Below, in pieces: positions 54,107-62,195 of a stretch of 64,000 bases of DNA (within the stretch, counting starts at the first letter, position 1; the number at the start of each line of letters is the position of its first letter). The notes beneath the pieces were generated by a model. That model did not search any database. It was given only the letters and a program-made list of their open reading frames with translations, and was not told the DNA's origin. This DNA comes from Paenibacillus sp. Its GTDB lineage: Bacteria > Bacillota > Bacilli > Paenibacillales > YIM-B00363. The DNA is taken from NCBI RefSeq assembly GCF_035645195.1, contig NZ_DASQNA010000007.1, positions 124,001-188,000 of the forward strand. Direction: 5' to 3'. The translations under genes were made by a program, and so were the position numbers.

Positions 54107-54871
54107 TTATATCAGTTTGATGCCGCTGAGCAGAATGATCGTCGCGACGACCGCGCGGAGCGGCTTCGACGGCACCTTCGCGCTGAGCGCACTCCCGAGC
54201 AGCACGCCCGGAATGGAGCCGATCAACAAATTGAACGCCAGCATATAATCGACGTTGCCCATACCCGCATGCAGCGCACCCGCCACCGTGACGAGGAAGA
54301 ACGCGTGGACGATATCGGTGCCGACGACCTCGGACGACTTCATCCGGAACAAATAGATGAGCGCGATGGCGAACAGCGAGCCGGAACCGACCGACGTCAG
54401 CCCGACGATAAACCCGAGCGCGAAGCCGATCGCGATCGTGATCCACCGTTTTTTCTCGAACGGCATCGTCTGCCATTTGTTTTCCTTCTCCGACTTCCAT
54501 CCGAATAGACGGAGCAAAATCGCCGCGGCGACGACGACCAGCATGATGCCGAGCGCCGTTTTCATAATATGCTCCTGATTGTCGAAGAACTGGTCGAACA
54601 GCTTCAGCAAGCCGACCGCGACGATCGCCCCGGGAATGCTGCCGGCGGCGAGATGCGCGACGATTCTCCATTGAACCGTATGCTGCCGCCAGTGTTGAAA
54701 ACCGCCGAATAATTTCGTAATCGAGTTATAAAATAAGTCCGTCCCGACCGCCACCGACGTGGGAATGCCGATCCACACGAGAACCGGCGTCAGCAGCGCC
54801 GCCCCTCCGACGCCGGTGAGACCGACTAGAAAGCCTACGCACAAACCGATGATCGCTGTCGTGATATCCAT
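54107..54871 (-). CDS. TauE/SafE family sulfite/anion exporter-like permease
   Basis: 254 residues with seven or eight helices; LCVGFLVGLTGVGGAALLTPVLV and GFALGFIVGLTSVGSGSLFAIALIYLF are the two TauE repeats. Members export sulfite, sulfoacetate or other organosulfur anions. Given the nearby sulfate importer and cysteine dioxygenase, sulfite export is plausible, but the genes are not in one operon. Confidence 0.88.
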   Translation of the reverse strand: MDITTAIIGLCVGFLVGLTGVGGAALLTPVLVWIGIPTSVAVGTDLFYNSITKLFGGFQHWRQHTVQWRIVAHLAAGSIPGAIVAVGLLKLFDQFFDNQEHIMKTALGIMLVVVAAAILLRLFGWKSEKENKWQTMPFEKKRWITIAIGFALGFIVGLTSVGSGSLFAIALIYLFRMKSSEVVGTDIVHAFFLVTVAGALHAGMGNVDYMLAFNLLIGSIPGVLLGSALSAKVPSKPLRAVVATIILLSGIKLI

Positions 54872-54992
54872 GGTTTCACCCGCTCTATCTTAATCCCTAG
54901 TATATTAATAGGAATTATAAGATTAATAAGCCCGTCTTGTAAAGCGAAAAGTTTTCACAGAACGGTCGTTTCCCTTTTCCGCGCTATGGGGT

Positions 54993-55027
54993 TATAATGT
55001 AGGGCATAGAGATTCTCAGAAGGAGGT
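54993..55027 (+). promoter_or_regulatory. promoter -10 and strong ribosome site of the 34-residue membrane protein
   Basis: TATAAT at 54993-54998 and AAGGAGGT at 55020-55027, 7 bases before the GTG start. The -35 is poor. Together they identify a short gene easily missed by length filters. Confidence 0.65.
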
Positions 55028-55034
55028 CCGAGCC

Positions 55035-55139
55035 GTGTCTTTCTCCATGGTTTTCTGGATCGTGATGCTGGTCCTTACGATGTTTTTGGTTACGATCTTC
55101 ACCTCGTCTTATAATGACGATAAGACGAAGGGATTATAA
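55035..55139 (+). CDS. 34-residue single-helix membrane protein
   Basis: GTG-initiated peptide: a 22-residue hydrophobic helix (SMVFWIVMLVLTMFLVTIF) followed by a short charged tail (SSYNDDKTKGL). A near-ideal AGGAGGT site, a TATAAT box and a perfect terminator enclose it, so it is very likely expressed. Small single-helix proteins often stabilise membrane complexes; no specific partner is suggested here. Confidence 0.78.
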   Translation: MSFSMVFWIVMLVLTMFLVTIFTSSYNDDKTKGL

Positions 55140-55151
55140 GCGTCATCAGTG

Positions 55152-55192
55152 AAAAAGACGGTTCCGAGGGCTGCCCCTCGAACCGTCTTTTT
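55152..55192. terminator. bidirectional terminator after the small membrane protein
   Basis: Perfect 13-bp stem (55152-55164 with 55180-55192), A run on the left and T run on the right; its right end touches the stop of the convergent YjbR gene. Confidence 0.88.
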
Positions 55193-55550
55193 ACTTTGCT
55201 TCTTCCTCGAACGCAAGCCGCTCCCGCTTCGGCATCGATTTCAACACGAGCGCGTACGAATGATCGATCATCCAGCAGAGGTCCTTCTCCGGCACCGAGC
55301 CGTCGACGACGACCGTGTTCCAATGGGCTTTGTTTAAGTGGTACCCCGGCTTCACCGCTTCGAATTCTTGCCGCAGCATGATCGCCGTGTCCGGGTCGCA
55401 TTTCAGCGAAATGTGGACGGGATCGCTCCCCGACACGAGGGCGAACATCTTCGCGCCCACCTTCATGACGAGCGGCTCCGGGCCGAACGGATAATCCTCC
55501 CTCGCCCCGCGCTTGTCCATGCAATAGCTTACGATCGATTCCCGATTCAT
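55191..55550 (-). CDS. MmcQ/YjbR family protein
   Basis: 119 residues, usual length. SYCMDKRGAREDYPFGPEPLVMKVGAKMFALVS, ISLKCDPDTAIMLRQEF and HWNTVVVDGSVP are characteristic of the YjbR/MmcQ CyaY-like fold, of unknown and possibly DNA-binding role. ATG at 55550 with GGGGGA about 6 bases upstream; the upstream extension is not coding-like. Confidence 0.9.
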   Translation of the reverse strand: MNRESIVSYCMDKRGAREDYPFGPEPLVMKVGAKMFALVSGSDPVHISLKCDPDTAIMLRQEFEAVKPGYHLNKAHWNTVVVDGSVPEKDLCWMIDHSYALVLKSMPKRERLAFEEEAK

Positions 55551-55827
55551 CGGTTGTCCCCCGATAAAATATTTTTGGAACAATGTTCCTCCCCGTCCTG
55601 CTCTTCCCTTATTGTAGCCCGGGCGGTTCCCGGGGCGCAACGGCGGCTTTCCTCCGGTCTGACACTTACCCTTGGGCGAACGCCCGGTTTTCACGACATT
55701 CGCCGCCGCCGCGCAGCGGCGCGTCTTCGGACAAGGCCGGAACCTCCCGGCGTCCGGCGCAATACGTATGGTACATAACGACCTGCCGGCGGTCGGTTGA
55801 CTATAGGTGCATCGGGAGGAACGGGGT

Positions 55828-56307
55828 ATGGATTTGCGGGAATGGATTTCTGCACGGTTTCAGGAGGAGAAGACATTCACCGTCGAGCGGATTCGCTCCG
55901 CGCTGAAGGACCTTCAAGACGCCGCGGCGCTCACGCAGCCGCATATCGAGCCGCCGGGGCGGTACCCTTACGGCCGAGCGGTCGTCTATGCGGACGACCG
56001 GTTCGAAGCGATCGTCATTCATCTGCCGCCGGGAGCGGCTACGGCCGTGCACGATCACGGCGCGTCCGTCGGCTGCGCGATCGTCGCGGAGGGGCGCCTG
56101 ACGAACGTGCTGTATCGCTGCGGCGACGACGGGAGGCTGAAGCGGACGTGGGCGGAGGCGATCTCGCCCGGGGAGTGTATGCCGTCTCCGGCGGGCGTCA
56201 TCCATCGGATGCGCAACGACGGAGAGACGCGCGCCGTTTCCCTGCATGTGTACGCGCCGCCGCTCGGGGCGATGAACCGATACGAGAGCGCCGATGAACA
56301 GGAATGA
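55828..56307 (+). CDS. cdoA: cysteine dioxygenase type I-like protein
   Basis: 159 residues. A cupin with ATAVHDHGASVGCAIVAEGRL (His75, His77 and Cys83) and a downstream GVIHRM histidine near residue 130, the three-His iron site and the Cys-Tyr-crosslink cysteine of CDO. It oxidises cysteine to cysteine sulfinate, opening the route to taurine or sulfite. ATG at 55828 follows GGAGG by 8 bases. Convergent with cysA; the pair of systems, sulfate uptake and cysteine oxidation, is notable. Confidence 0.88.
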   Translation: MDLREWISARFQEEKTFTVERIRSALKDLQDAAALTQPHIEPPGRYPYGRAVVYADDRFEAIVIHLPPGAATAVHDHGASVGCAIVAEGRLTNVLYRCGDDGRLKRTWAEAISPGECMPSPAGVIHRMRNDGETRAVSLHVYAPPLGAMNRYESADEQE

Positions 56308-56327
56308 GGCTGCCGGACGGCAGCCTC
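56306..56327 (+). terminator. terminator overlapping the cysteine dioxygenase stop codon
   Basis: Nine-bp arms (56306-56314 and 56319-56327) with 4-base loop followed by GTTCTTCTTT. The stem begins inside the stop codon. Confidence 0.72.
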
Positions 56328-56335
56328 GTTCTTCT

Positions 56336-57397
56336 TTATATATACACCGGCATCGGATCGACCTTCATGCCGTTCTCGACGACGACGCAGCGTCCTTCCG
56401 AGAACGTATAGATGCGGTGAACGAGCGTCCATACTTCGTCGCCGGGGGAGAGCGGCGCGTGTTCGGCAGAGCGGTACGTCGTCACGATGCCCGCCTCCAG
56501 CTCGATGTCCACCTGCCAATGTTTCCCTCGGAAATATACGTTCCGGACGACGCCGCGCTCCGCCGCATGCGGATGCGTGTGCGCGGTCCCGGTGCCGACG
56601 ATTTCGACGAATTCCGGCCGCACGACGGCTTTCGCCGACGCCCCCACCTCTTCGAAGCCCTTGAGCGCCGCAGGCTGCTCGAGCACGTTCGTCTCGCCGA
56701 CGAAGCCCGCGACGAACGGCGTGCGGGGCTGCCGGTAAATTTCGATCGGCGTTCCCTGCTGTTCGATGCGCCCGCCGCTCACGATCAAGATTTCGTCGGC
56801 CACCTCGACCGCTTCCTCCTGATCGTGCGTCACGAAAATCGTCGTGATGCCGACCTTGCGGATCATCTCCTTCAGCCACGTCCGCAGCTCCTTGCGGATT
56901 TTCGCGTCGATCGCGGCGAACGGCTCGTCGAGCAGGAGCAGCTCCGGCTCCGGCGCCAGCGCCCGCGCGAAGGCGACGCGCTGCCGCTGCCCGCCCGACA
57001 GCTGATGCGGGTACCGCTTCTCGAGGCCGGCGAGACCCGTCAGCTCGACGAGCTCCGTTACCCGGCGGCGGATGTCCGCCTTGGAACGCTTCTGCACCTG
57101 CAGGCCGAACGCGATGTTATCGAACACGTTCATATGACGGAACAGCGCGTAGTTTTGGAACACGAAGCCGATGCCCCTCTTCTGGGGCGGCACGTCGTTC
57201 ACGCGCCGGCCGTCGAACCAGATGTCGCCGGCGTCCGGCGTCTCTAGCCCCGCCAGCATGCGGAGAATCGTCGTCTTCCCGCCGCCGCTCGGCCCGAGGA
57301 AGCCGACGAGCCGCCCGTCGCGGATGTCGAACGTTACGCCCTTCGACGCCTCGAAGCCGCCGAACCGTTTGGTCAGTCCTTCTACCTTAATGTGCAT
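56336..57397 (-). CDS. cysA: sulfate/thiosulfate ABC transporter ATP-binding protein
   Basis: 353 residues. Walker A GPSGGGKTT, signature LSGGQRQRVA, Walker B LLLLDEPFAAID, and VTHDQEEAVEVADE with the switch His; the C-terminal 110 residues form a TOBE-like regulatory domain. It overlaps the cysW stop by 11 bases. Sulfate uptake supplies cysteine synthesis. Confidence 0.94.
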   Translation of the reverse strand: MHIKVEGLTKRFGGFEASKGVTFDIRDGRLVGFLGPSGGGKTTILRMLAGLETPDAGDIWFDGRRVNDVPPQKRGIGFVFQNYALFRHMNVFDNIAFGLQVQKRSKADIRRRVTELVELTGLAGLEKRYPHQLSGGQRQRVAFARALAPEPELLLLDEPFAAIDAKIRKELRTWLKEMIRKVGITTIFVTHDQEEAVEVADEILIVSGGRIEQQGTPIEIYRQPRTPFVAGFVGETNVLEQPAALKGFEEVGASAKAVVRPEFVEIVGTGTAHTHPHAAERGVVRNVYFRGKHWQVDIELEAGIVTTYRSAEHAPLSPGDEVWTLVHRIYTFSEGRCVVVENGMKVDPMPVYI

Positions 57398-58292
57398 GCG
57401 ATTCGTCCCCCTTGTTTCCTCTCTCGAGTTCCCGCCGATGCTTCCATTCCAACGCGCTCTTCGCTAGAAGCGTGGCGAGCGCGAGCAGCACGAGCAGCGA
57501 CGACGCCGCGAAGGAAGCCGTAAACTGATATTCGTTGTACAAAATTTCGATATGGAGCGGCAGCGTGTTCGTCTGCCCCCGAATATGGCCGGAGACGACG
57601 GAGACGGCGCCGAACTCGCCCATCGCGCGGGCGTTGCACAAAATAATGCCGTATAACAAGCCCCATTTGATATTCGGGAGCGTAATGTTCCAAAAGATGC
57701 GCCACCCGCTCGCGCCCATGCTGGCGGCGGCCTCCTCTTCGCCGCTTCCCTGCGCCTGCATGACGGGGATCAGCTCCCGCGCGACGAACGGGAACGTGAC
57801 GAACATCGTCGCCAGCACGATGCCGGGCAAGGCGAAGATGATTTTCACGTCGTGCGCCGCAAGCCACGGCCCGAGCAGCCCTTGCGCGCCGAAGAGCAGC
57901 ACGAACACGAGACCGGATATGACGGGCGACACCGCGAACGGCAAATCGATCAGCGTGACGAGCAGCTGCTTGCCTTTGAATTGAAATTTCGTGATCGCCC
58001 AGGCGGCCGCCACGCCGAACGCGGTGTTCAGCGGCACGGCGATCGCCGCCGTCGTCAGCGTCAGCCGAACGGCCGAGCGCGCGTCCTCGTCGACGATCGA
58101 TTGGAGGTACACCTCGAACCCTTTCGCGAGCGATTCCGCGATGACGACGATCAGGGGAAGCACCAGCACGACGGCCAAAAACAGCAGCGCGATCCCGATC
58201 AAGAGCCATCGCACGAATTTAGGCTCCGTCAAGTGCGGCGGCCGCGCCTCCAGCGAGACGCCGCCGCCGGCGTTAGATACGTATCCGCCCAT
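57387..58292 (-). CDS. cysW: sulfate ABC transporter permease CysW
   Basis: 301 residues, six helices, EAA loop EEAAASMGASGWRIFWNITLPNIKWGLLYGIILCNARAMGEFGAVSVVSGHIRGQTNTLPLHIEILYNEY, the last part typical of CysW. GGAGGAATCAGCA-ATG. It pairs with CysT 12 bases upstream. Confidence 0.94.
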   Translation of the reverse strand: MGGYVSNAGGGVSLEARPPHLTEPKFVRWLLIGIALLFLAVVLVLPLIVVIAESLAKGFEVYLQSIVDEDARSAVRLTLTTAAIAVPLNTAFGVAAAWAITKFQFKGKQLLVTLIDLPFAVSPVISGLVFVLLFGAQGLLGPWLAAHDVKIIFALPGIVLATMFVTFPFVARELIPVMQAQGSGEEEAAASMGASGWRIFWNITLPNIKWGLLYGIILCNARAMGEFGAVSVVSGHIRGQTNTLPLHIEILYNEYQFTASFAASSLLVLLALATLLAKSALEWKHRRELERGNKGDESHAH

Positions 58293-58304
58293 TGCTGATT
58301 CCTC

Positions 58305-59141
58305 CTAACTGGATGTAAACCGGCGGTGGCTGCGCCACTGCAGGAAGTTGATGAGCAGCAGCAGCACGAACGAGACGACCAGCATGAGCAGCGCGATCGC
58401 CGTCGCGCCAGCGTAGTCGTATTGCTCCAGCTTCGTCATGATGAGCAGCGGCACGATTTCCGTCTTCATCGGCATGTTGCCGGAGATGAACACGACGGAG
58501 CCGTATTCGCCGATCGCTCGCGAGAAAGCGAGCGCGAAGCCGGTAATGAGCGGCGGCAGCAGCTCGGGGAACAGCACCTTGCGGAACGTCGTCCACCGCT
58601 TCGCGCCAAGGCTCGCCGCCGCCTCCTCGACCGCGCCGTCCAGCTCCAGCAGCACCGGCTGGACGGTCCGGACGACGAACGGCAGCCCGATGAAGATAAG
58701 CGCGGTCGTGATGCCGAGCGGCGTGAACGCGATTTTAATGCCGTACGGCTCCAGCCAGCGGCCGATCCAGCCGTTCTGCGAATAAATCGCGGTCAGCGCG
58801 ATGCCGGCGACGGCGGTCGGCAGGGCGAACGGCAAGTCGATCAGACCGTCGACGAACCGCTTGCCGGGGAACGTGTACCGCGTCAGCACCCAGGCGACCA
58901 AGAAGCCGAAGACGACGTTGACGGCGGCCGCGGCGAACGAGGCGCCGAGCGTGACGCGGAACGACGCCAGCACCCTCGCGTCGGTGATCGTCTCCCACAG
59001 CCCCGCCCAGCCGGCGCTCGCCGCTTTCAGCGCTACGGCGGACAGGGGAATCAAAACGATCACGCTGAGATATATTACCGTAATACCCATCGTCATCCCG
59101 AAGCCGGGTAAAATGCTTTTTTGCACGAGATTATTTTTCAA
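58305..59141 (-). CDS. cysT: sulfate ABC transporter permease CysT
   Basis: 278 residues from a TTG at 59141, whose ribosome site lies in the yezD 3' end, so the two genes overlap by 11 bases. Landmarks: [85 protein letters not shown]. Six helices. A longer upstream in-frame reading is the antisense-free extension through yezD and lacks a start site. Confidence 0.93.
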   Translation of the reverse strand: MKNNLVQKSILPGFGMTMGITVIYLSVIVLIPLSAVALKAASAGWAGLWETITDARVLASFRVTLGASFAAAAVNVVFGFLVAWVLTRYTFPGKRFVDGLIDLPFALPTAVAGIALTAIYSQNGWIGRWLEPYGIKIAFTPLGITTALIFIGLPFVVRTVQPVLLELDGAVEEAAASLGAKRWTTFRKVLFPELLPPLITGFALAFSRAIGEYGSVVFISGNMPMKTEIVPLLIMTKLEQYDYAGATAIALLMLVVSFVLLLLINFLQWRSHRRFTSS

Positions 59142-59319
59142 GAGTCCCTTCTCCTCCAGTCGGTCTGGCGGGATTGTCGAATCGGCGTTTTTCCGTTCGT
59201 TCGATTTGCACGATTTTTCCGTCGTGTATCGTAATGTGGACGCTGCCGTATTTGATTCCGGATAAGCTTTCCGCGATGCGCCGCAGCCACGCCGCATCGA
59301 TCCCGTTCGTTTTGCTCAA
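59131..59319 (-). CDS. yezD: YezD family (DUF2292) small protein
   Basis: 62 residues, TTG start 8 bases after GGAGGG. The core [37 protein letters not shown] is diagnostic of DUF2292/YezD. The family is small, of unknown function, and often lies beside sulfate uptake and cysteine genes. It sits between cysP and cysT here and overlaps cysT, so it is surely part of the operon. Confidence 0.88.
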   Translation of the reverse strand: MSKTNGIDAAWLRRIAESLSGIKYGSVHITIHDGKIVQIERTEKRRFDNPARPTGGEGTLEK

Positions 59320-59356
59320 CAGTAGCTCCCTCCAAGCGTCGATATTTCAAACGCCG

Positions 59357-60475
59357 TCACGGCTGATAAATTTGGTCGAATACGCCGCCGTCGGCGAAAA
59401 ACTTCGCCTGCGCCGATGTCCAGCCTCCGAACGCTTCGTCGACCGTAAGGAGGCGGATCTCCGGGAATTGGTCTTTATATTTCTCCGCCACGGACGCAAG
59501 GCGCGGCCGGTAATAGTTTTTCGCGGCGATTTCTTGGCCTTCTTCGGAATACAAGTATTCGAGATACGCCTTCGCGACTTCGGAAGTGCCCCGCTTTTCG
59601 GCAACCTTGTCGACGACCGCCACCGGCGGCTCTGCCAGGATGCTGAGCGACGGCACGACGATTTCGAACTTGTCGGGTCCCAGCTCGTTGATCGACAGGA
59701 ACGCTTCGTTCTCCCAGGCGAGCAGCACGTCGCCGATGCCGCGTTCGACGAACGTCGTCGTCGAGGCGCGGGCGCCGGAGTCGAGCACGGGCACGTTTTG
59801 GATCAGCTTTTTTACGAACTCCATCGCTTTCGCTTCGTCGCCCCCGTGCTGCTCGAGCGCGTAACCCCACGCCGCAAGGAAGTTCCAGCGCGCGCCGCCC
59901 GACGTTTTCGGATTCGGCGTAATGACCTCCACGTCGTCGCGAACGAGATCGTTCCAATCCTTGATACCCTTCGGATTGCCTTGGCGGACGAGGAATACGA
60001 TCGTGGACGTGTACGGCGAACTGTTATCCGCAAGCCGCTCCTGCCACCCTTCCGCGATCAAGCCCGCTCCTTGGATCGCGTCGATGTCGTACGCGAGCGC
60101 CAGCGTCACGACGTCCGCCTCTAGCCCGTCGATGACGGAACGCCCCTGCTTGCCGGAGCCGCCGTGCGATTGGTTGATCTTCACCTTCTGGCCCGTCTCC
60201 GCCTCCCAATGCTTCGCGAACGCCGCGTTATACTCTTCGTACAGCTCGCGCGTCGGGTCGTACGATACGTTCAGCAGCTCGACCGCCTTGGCCGCCGTTC
60301 GGGACGCCCCCGGCTGCGCCGCGTCGGTCGACGTCGCCGCCGTTCCTCCGCCGCAAGCCGTCGCCAGCATCGCCGCCGCGGCCAGCGCGCTTATGAGCAA
60401 GCAGACTCGTTTCGGTCGATTCGTTTGTTGATTCTTTTGTTGATTCGTTTGATTTGTCTGATTCATGCGTTCCAT
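59357..60475 (-). CDS. cysP: sulfate/thiosulfate-binding lipoprotein
   Basis: 372 residues from ATG at 60475 with GGTGGGGG 5 bases upstream. An Asn/Gln/Thr-rich head ([17 protein letters not shown]) precedes the export helix and lipobox LATAC. The binding domain shows [50 protein letters not shown] and [24 protein letters not shown], all typical of CysP/Sbp. First gene of the leftward cysP-yezD-cysT-cysW-cysA operon. Confidence 0.94.
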   Translation of the reverse strand: MERMNQTNQTNQQKNQQTNRPKRVCLLISALAAAAMLATACGGGTAATSTDAAQPGASRTAAKAVELLNVSYDPTRELYEEYNAAFAKHWEAETGQKVKINQSHGGSGKQGRSVIDGLEADVVTLALAYDIDAIQGAGLIAEGWQERLADNSSPYTSTIVFLVRQGNPKGIKDWNDLVRDDVEVITPNPKTSGGARWNFLAAWGYALEQHGGDEAKAMEFVKKLIQNVPVLDSGARASTTTFVERGIGDVLLAWENEAFLSINELGPDKFEIVVPSLSILAEPPVAVVDKVAEKRGTSEVAKAYLEYLYSEEGQEIAAKNYYRPRLASVAEKYKDQFPEIRLLTVDEAFGGWTSAQAKFFADGGVFDQIYQP

Positions 60476-60578
60476 GCGTTCCCCCACCTTACTTGATAAG
60501 TTCGTTATATTGGGTGTCTCCGGTGGTCCGGTTGCTTTTCCCATAATCCCGATGCGCATAGTCGGGTTTGTGGAATGA

Positions 60579-60608
60579 ATCGTATCACCGCCGATTTTGT
60601 ACTGTCAA
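60579..60608 (-). promoter_or_regulatory. promoter of the sulfate uptake operon
   Basis: Minus strand TTGACA (60608-60603) and TACGAT (60584-60579) with an 18-base spacer, 104 bases before cysP. The leader between promoter and start has no S-box or T-box consensus. Confidence 0.6.
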
Positions 60609-60714
60609 TACGCGGCAAACATGTTGTCAGAATGAATAGAAAGTGACGTTTTCGACGCCGGCTTCGTCGGTTTCCCGGGGAACGCCGCCGCGCTTTGCGG
60701 TCAAAATGAAAAGA

Positions 60715-60741
60715 AGACCGCAGCGTTAAACGCCGCGGTCT
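60715..60741 (-). terminator. terminator after the lipoprotein gene
   Basis: An 11-bp stem with one mismatch (60715-60725 with 60731-60741), followed on the minus strand by TCTTTTC. It isolates the lipoprotein gene from the sulfate operon promoter. Confidence 0.75.
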
Positions 60742-60757
60742 CGCAGGATTTGATGTG

Positions 60758-61363
60758 TTACTGGTCGAGCGTTAGGAATGAAACGATGGTTTCCGATTGT
60801 TCGAATTTGTCTCGAATCAGTTGTTCGATTTCTTCCGTCGTATGGCTTTCGTTCATATGACTAGGGTATACAAATATGTTGCTAAGGTTCAGGTCATGGT
60901 TAGACGCCGGTTGACCGAGCCTTCCGTAACTGGGGACTCCAATCAGAAAATCCCCCAACAATGTCTCCAGTGCAGCCATTCGCTCGGATTCCGCCGCTTC
61001 AAGGAAAGAAGGCAGTCGATTCACCGTTTCATGCAGATTTCCTTCAATACGCTTCAGTAGGCTTGCTTGCTCCTCCCCATAATAATCCGCTAGGTAAAAG
61101 AAAACCTCCTCTCGGATCCGATCGTACAATTTGCTTTCGTTATGACTGATGGTAAAGCCCTTTAATAAAACGGCTGCCTCGTCGACTCGATCCTCTTCCA
61201 AATAAGATTTCGCCCGCGTTAACACTTCAGCGTAATGATCAATTCTCCCCGACCACAATGCATATTCTTGACTCTTATCGACAGGCTCGGGAGACTCCGG
61301 CGGCTGCTGGCAGCCGAGCAACCACACGAGAACCAGTATGACTGCAATACCTTTGCTTCTCAT
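60758..61363 (-). CDS. lipoprotein of unknown function
   Basis: 201 residues. Signal peptide with lipobox VWLLGC (cysteine about residue 18), a Pro/Glu-rich spacer, then a mostly helical domain with two Leu/Glu-rich stretches (YAEVLTRAKSYLEEDRVDEAAVLLKGF and VNRLPSFLEAAESERMAALETLLGDFLIG). No family recognised. Unlike its neighbours it is less GC-rich. It lies directly downstream of the DnaA-box cluster, whose boxes occupy its 5' region. Confidence 0.8.
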   Translation of the reverse strand: MRSKGIAVILVLVWLLGCQQPPESPEPVDKSQEYALWSGRIDHYAEVLTRAKSYLEEDRVDEAAVLLKGFTISHNESKLYDRIREEVFFYLADYYGEEQASLLKRIEGNLHETVNRLPSFLEAAESERMAALETLLGDFLIGVPSYGRLGQPASNHDLNLSNIFVYPSHMNESHTTEEIEQLIRDKFEQSETIVSFLTLDQ

Positions 61364-61461
61364 ATCATATCAATACCCCTGAACAGTACTCCCTCTCCAT
61401 TTCGCTTAAAAGCAATCCGTCTCCTGCTCCTCCTATCCACGATTTCTGCACATCACCAACA

Positions 61462-61587
61462 TTATCCACATAATTATCCACTGATTGTCTATAACATTCT
61501 CCTTGGAAACCCGAATCTTAAACAAGATGTTCACATATCCACAGGACGACTTATCAACATTTGTCCGATCTGCGTAGGTTATCCCCA
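61462..61587 (+). other. cluster of DnaA-box-like 9-mers
   Basis: Five 9-mers on the plus strand: TTATCCACA (61462-61470, perfect consensus), TTATCCACT (61474-61482), ATATCCACA (61535-61543), TTATCAACA (61551-61559) and TTATCCCCA (61579-61587), the last four each one base off. A weaker inverted box (7/9) lies at 61486-61494. The background is AT-rich and gene-free. No dnaA, dnaN, rep or parAB gene is in the window, so this is more likely a DnaA-binding regulatory cluster than the main origin. Confidence 0.7.
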
Positions 61588-61617
61588 GACCGCTGCCGCG
61601 GCGGCAAGCTCAACCCC

Positions 61618-62082
61618 GTCTCACCGACTCCCGGCGAACCAACATGGTTCCCATCTTGCGCGGCGAGACCGCCTCTCACCGACTCCGAGCAGCCCAACAC
61701 GGGTAGGGTCTACCCTTGTTTTGGGAAGACCCTGCTCATAATTAGTGTACACCCTTCCCATCTTGCGCGGCCGACCGCCTCTCACCGACTCCGAGCAGCC
61801 CAACAAGAGAAGGGTCTTCCCTTGTTTTGGGAAGACCCTTCTCATAATTAGTGTACACCCTTCCCATCTTGCGCGGCCAACCGCCTCTCACCGATTCCGA
61901 GCAGCCCAACATGGGTAGGGTCTACCCTTGTTTTGGGAAGACCCTGCTCATAATTAGTGTATACCCTTCCCATCTTGCGCGGCCGACCGCCTCTCACCGA
62001 CTCCGAGCAGCCCAACATGAGAAGGGTCTTCCCTTCTTTTGGGAAGACCCTTCTCATAATTAGCGTACACCCTTCCCATCTT
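61618..62082. repeat. tandem array of 106-bp hairpin repeats (A-B-A-B)
   Basis: Full units begin with TTCCCATCTT at 61648, 61755, 61861 and 61967 (period 106; first unit 107), preceded by a partial copy at 61618 and followed by the first bases of another at 62073. Units 2 and 4 contain a perfect 15-bp stem with a 7-base loop (61807-61843 and 62019-62055). Units 1 and 3 share a different left arm, pairing with two wobbles and one mismatch. The array lies between the sulfatase 3' end and the DnaA-box cluster. It encodes no credible protein. Confidence 0.92.
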
Positions 62083-62195
62083 CACCGGGAGGTCCACGCC
62101 CGGCGGCGTTGGAATCGCAGCGGCGCGGGCGGACCGGCGCGGCTGGTCGAAACGCGCGGCGCTGCCGCCGGTGCGGCGCGCGCCCCGGACGGCAC

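Noticed and set aside
60476-60580. S-box (SAM) or T-box riboswitch in the cysP leader
   Set aside because: The 104-base leader shows no conserved S-box core or T-box sequence and no terminator hairpin before the start codon. A possible ATAAC-GAAC-TTAT dyad for CymR was too weak to call.
61462-61587. The chromosome replication origin itself
   Set aside because: No dnaA, dnaN, rpmH, rnpA or parAB genes in the window; box cluster alone is not enough.
61561-62063. Short repeated open frames in the 106-bp array (about 70 codons each)
   Set aside because: Same peptide repeated because the DNA repeats; no ribosome sites, and the frames span hairpins.
61618-62082. CRISPR array in the 106-bp repeats
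   Set aside because: Units are contiguous with no unique spacers and contain large internal hairpins; no cas genes are present.
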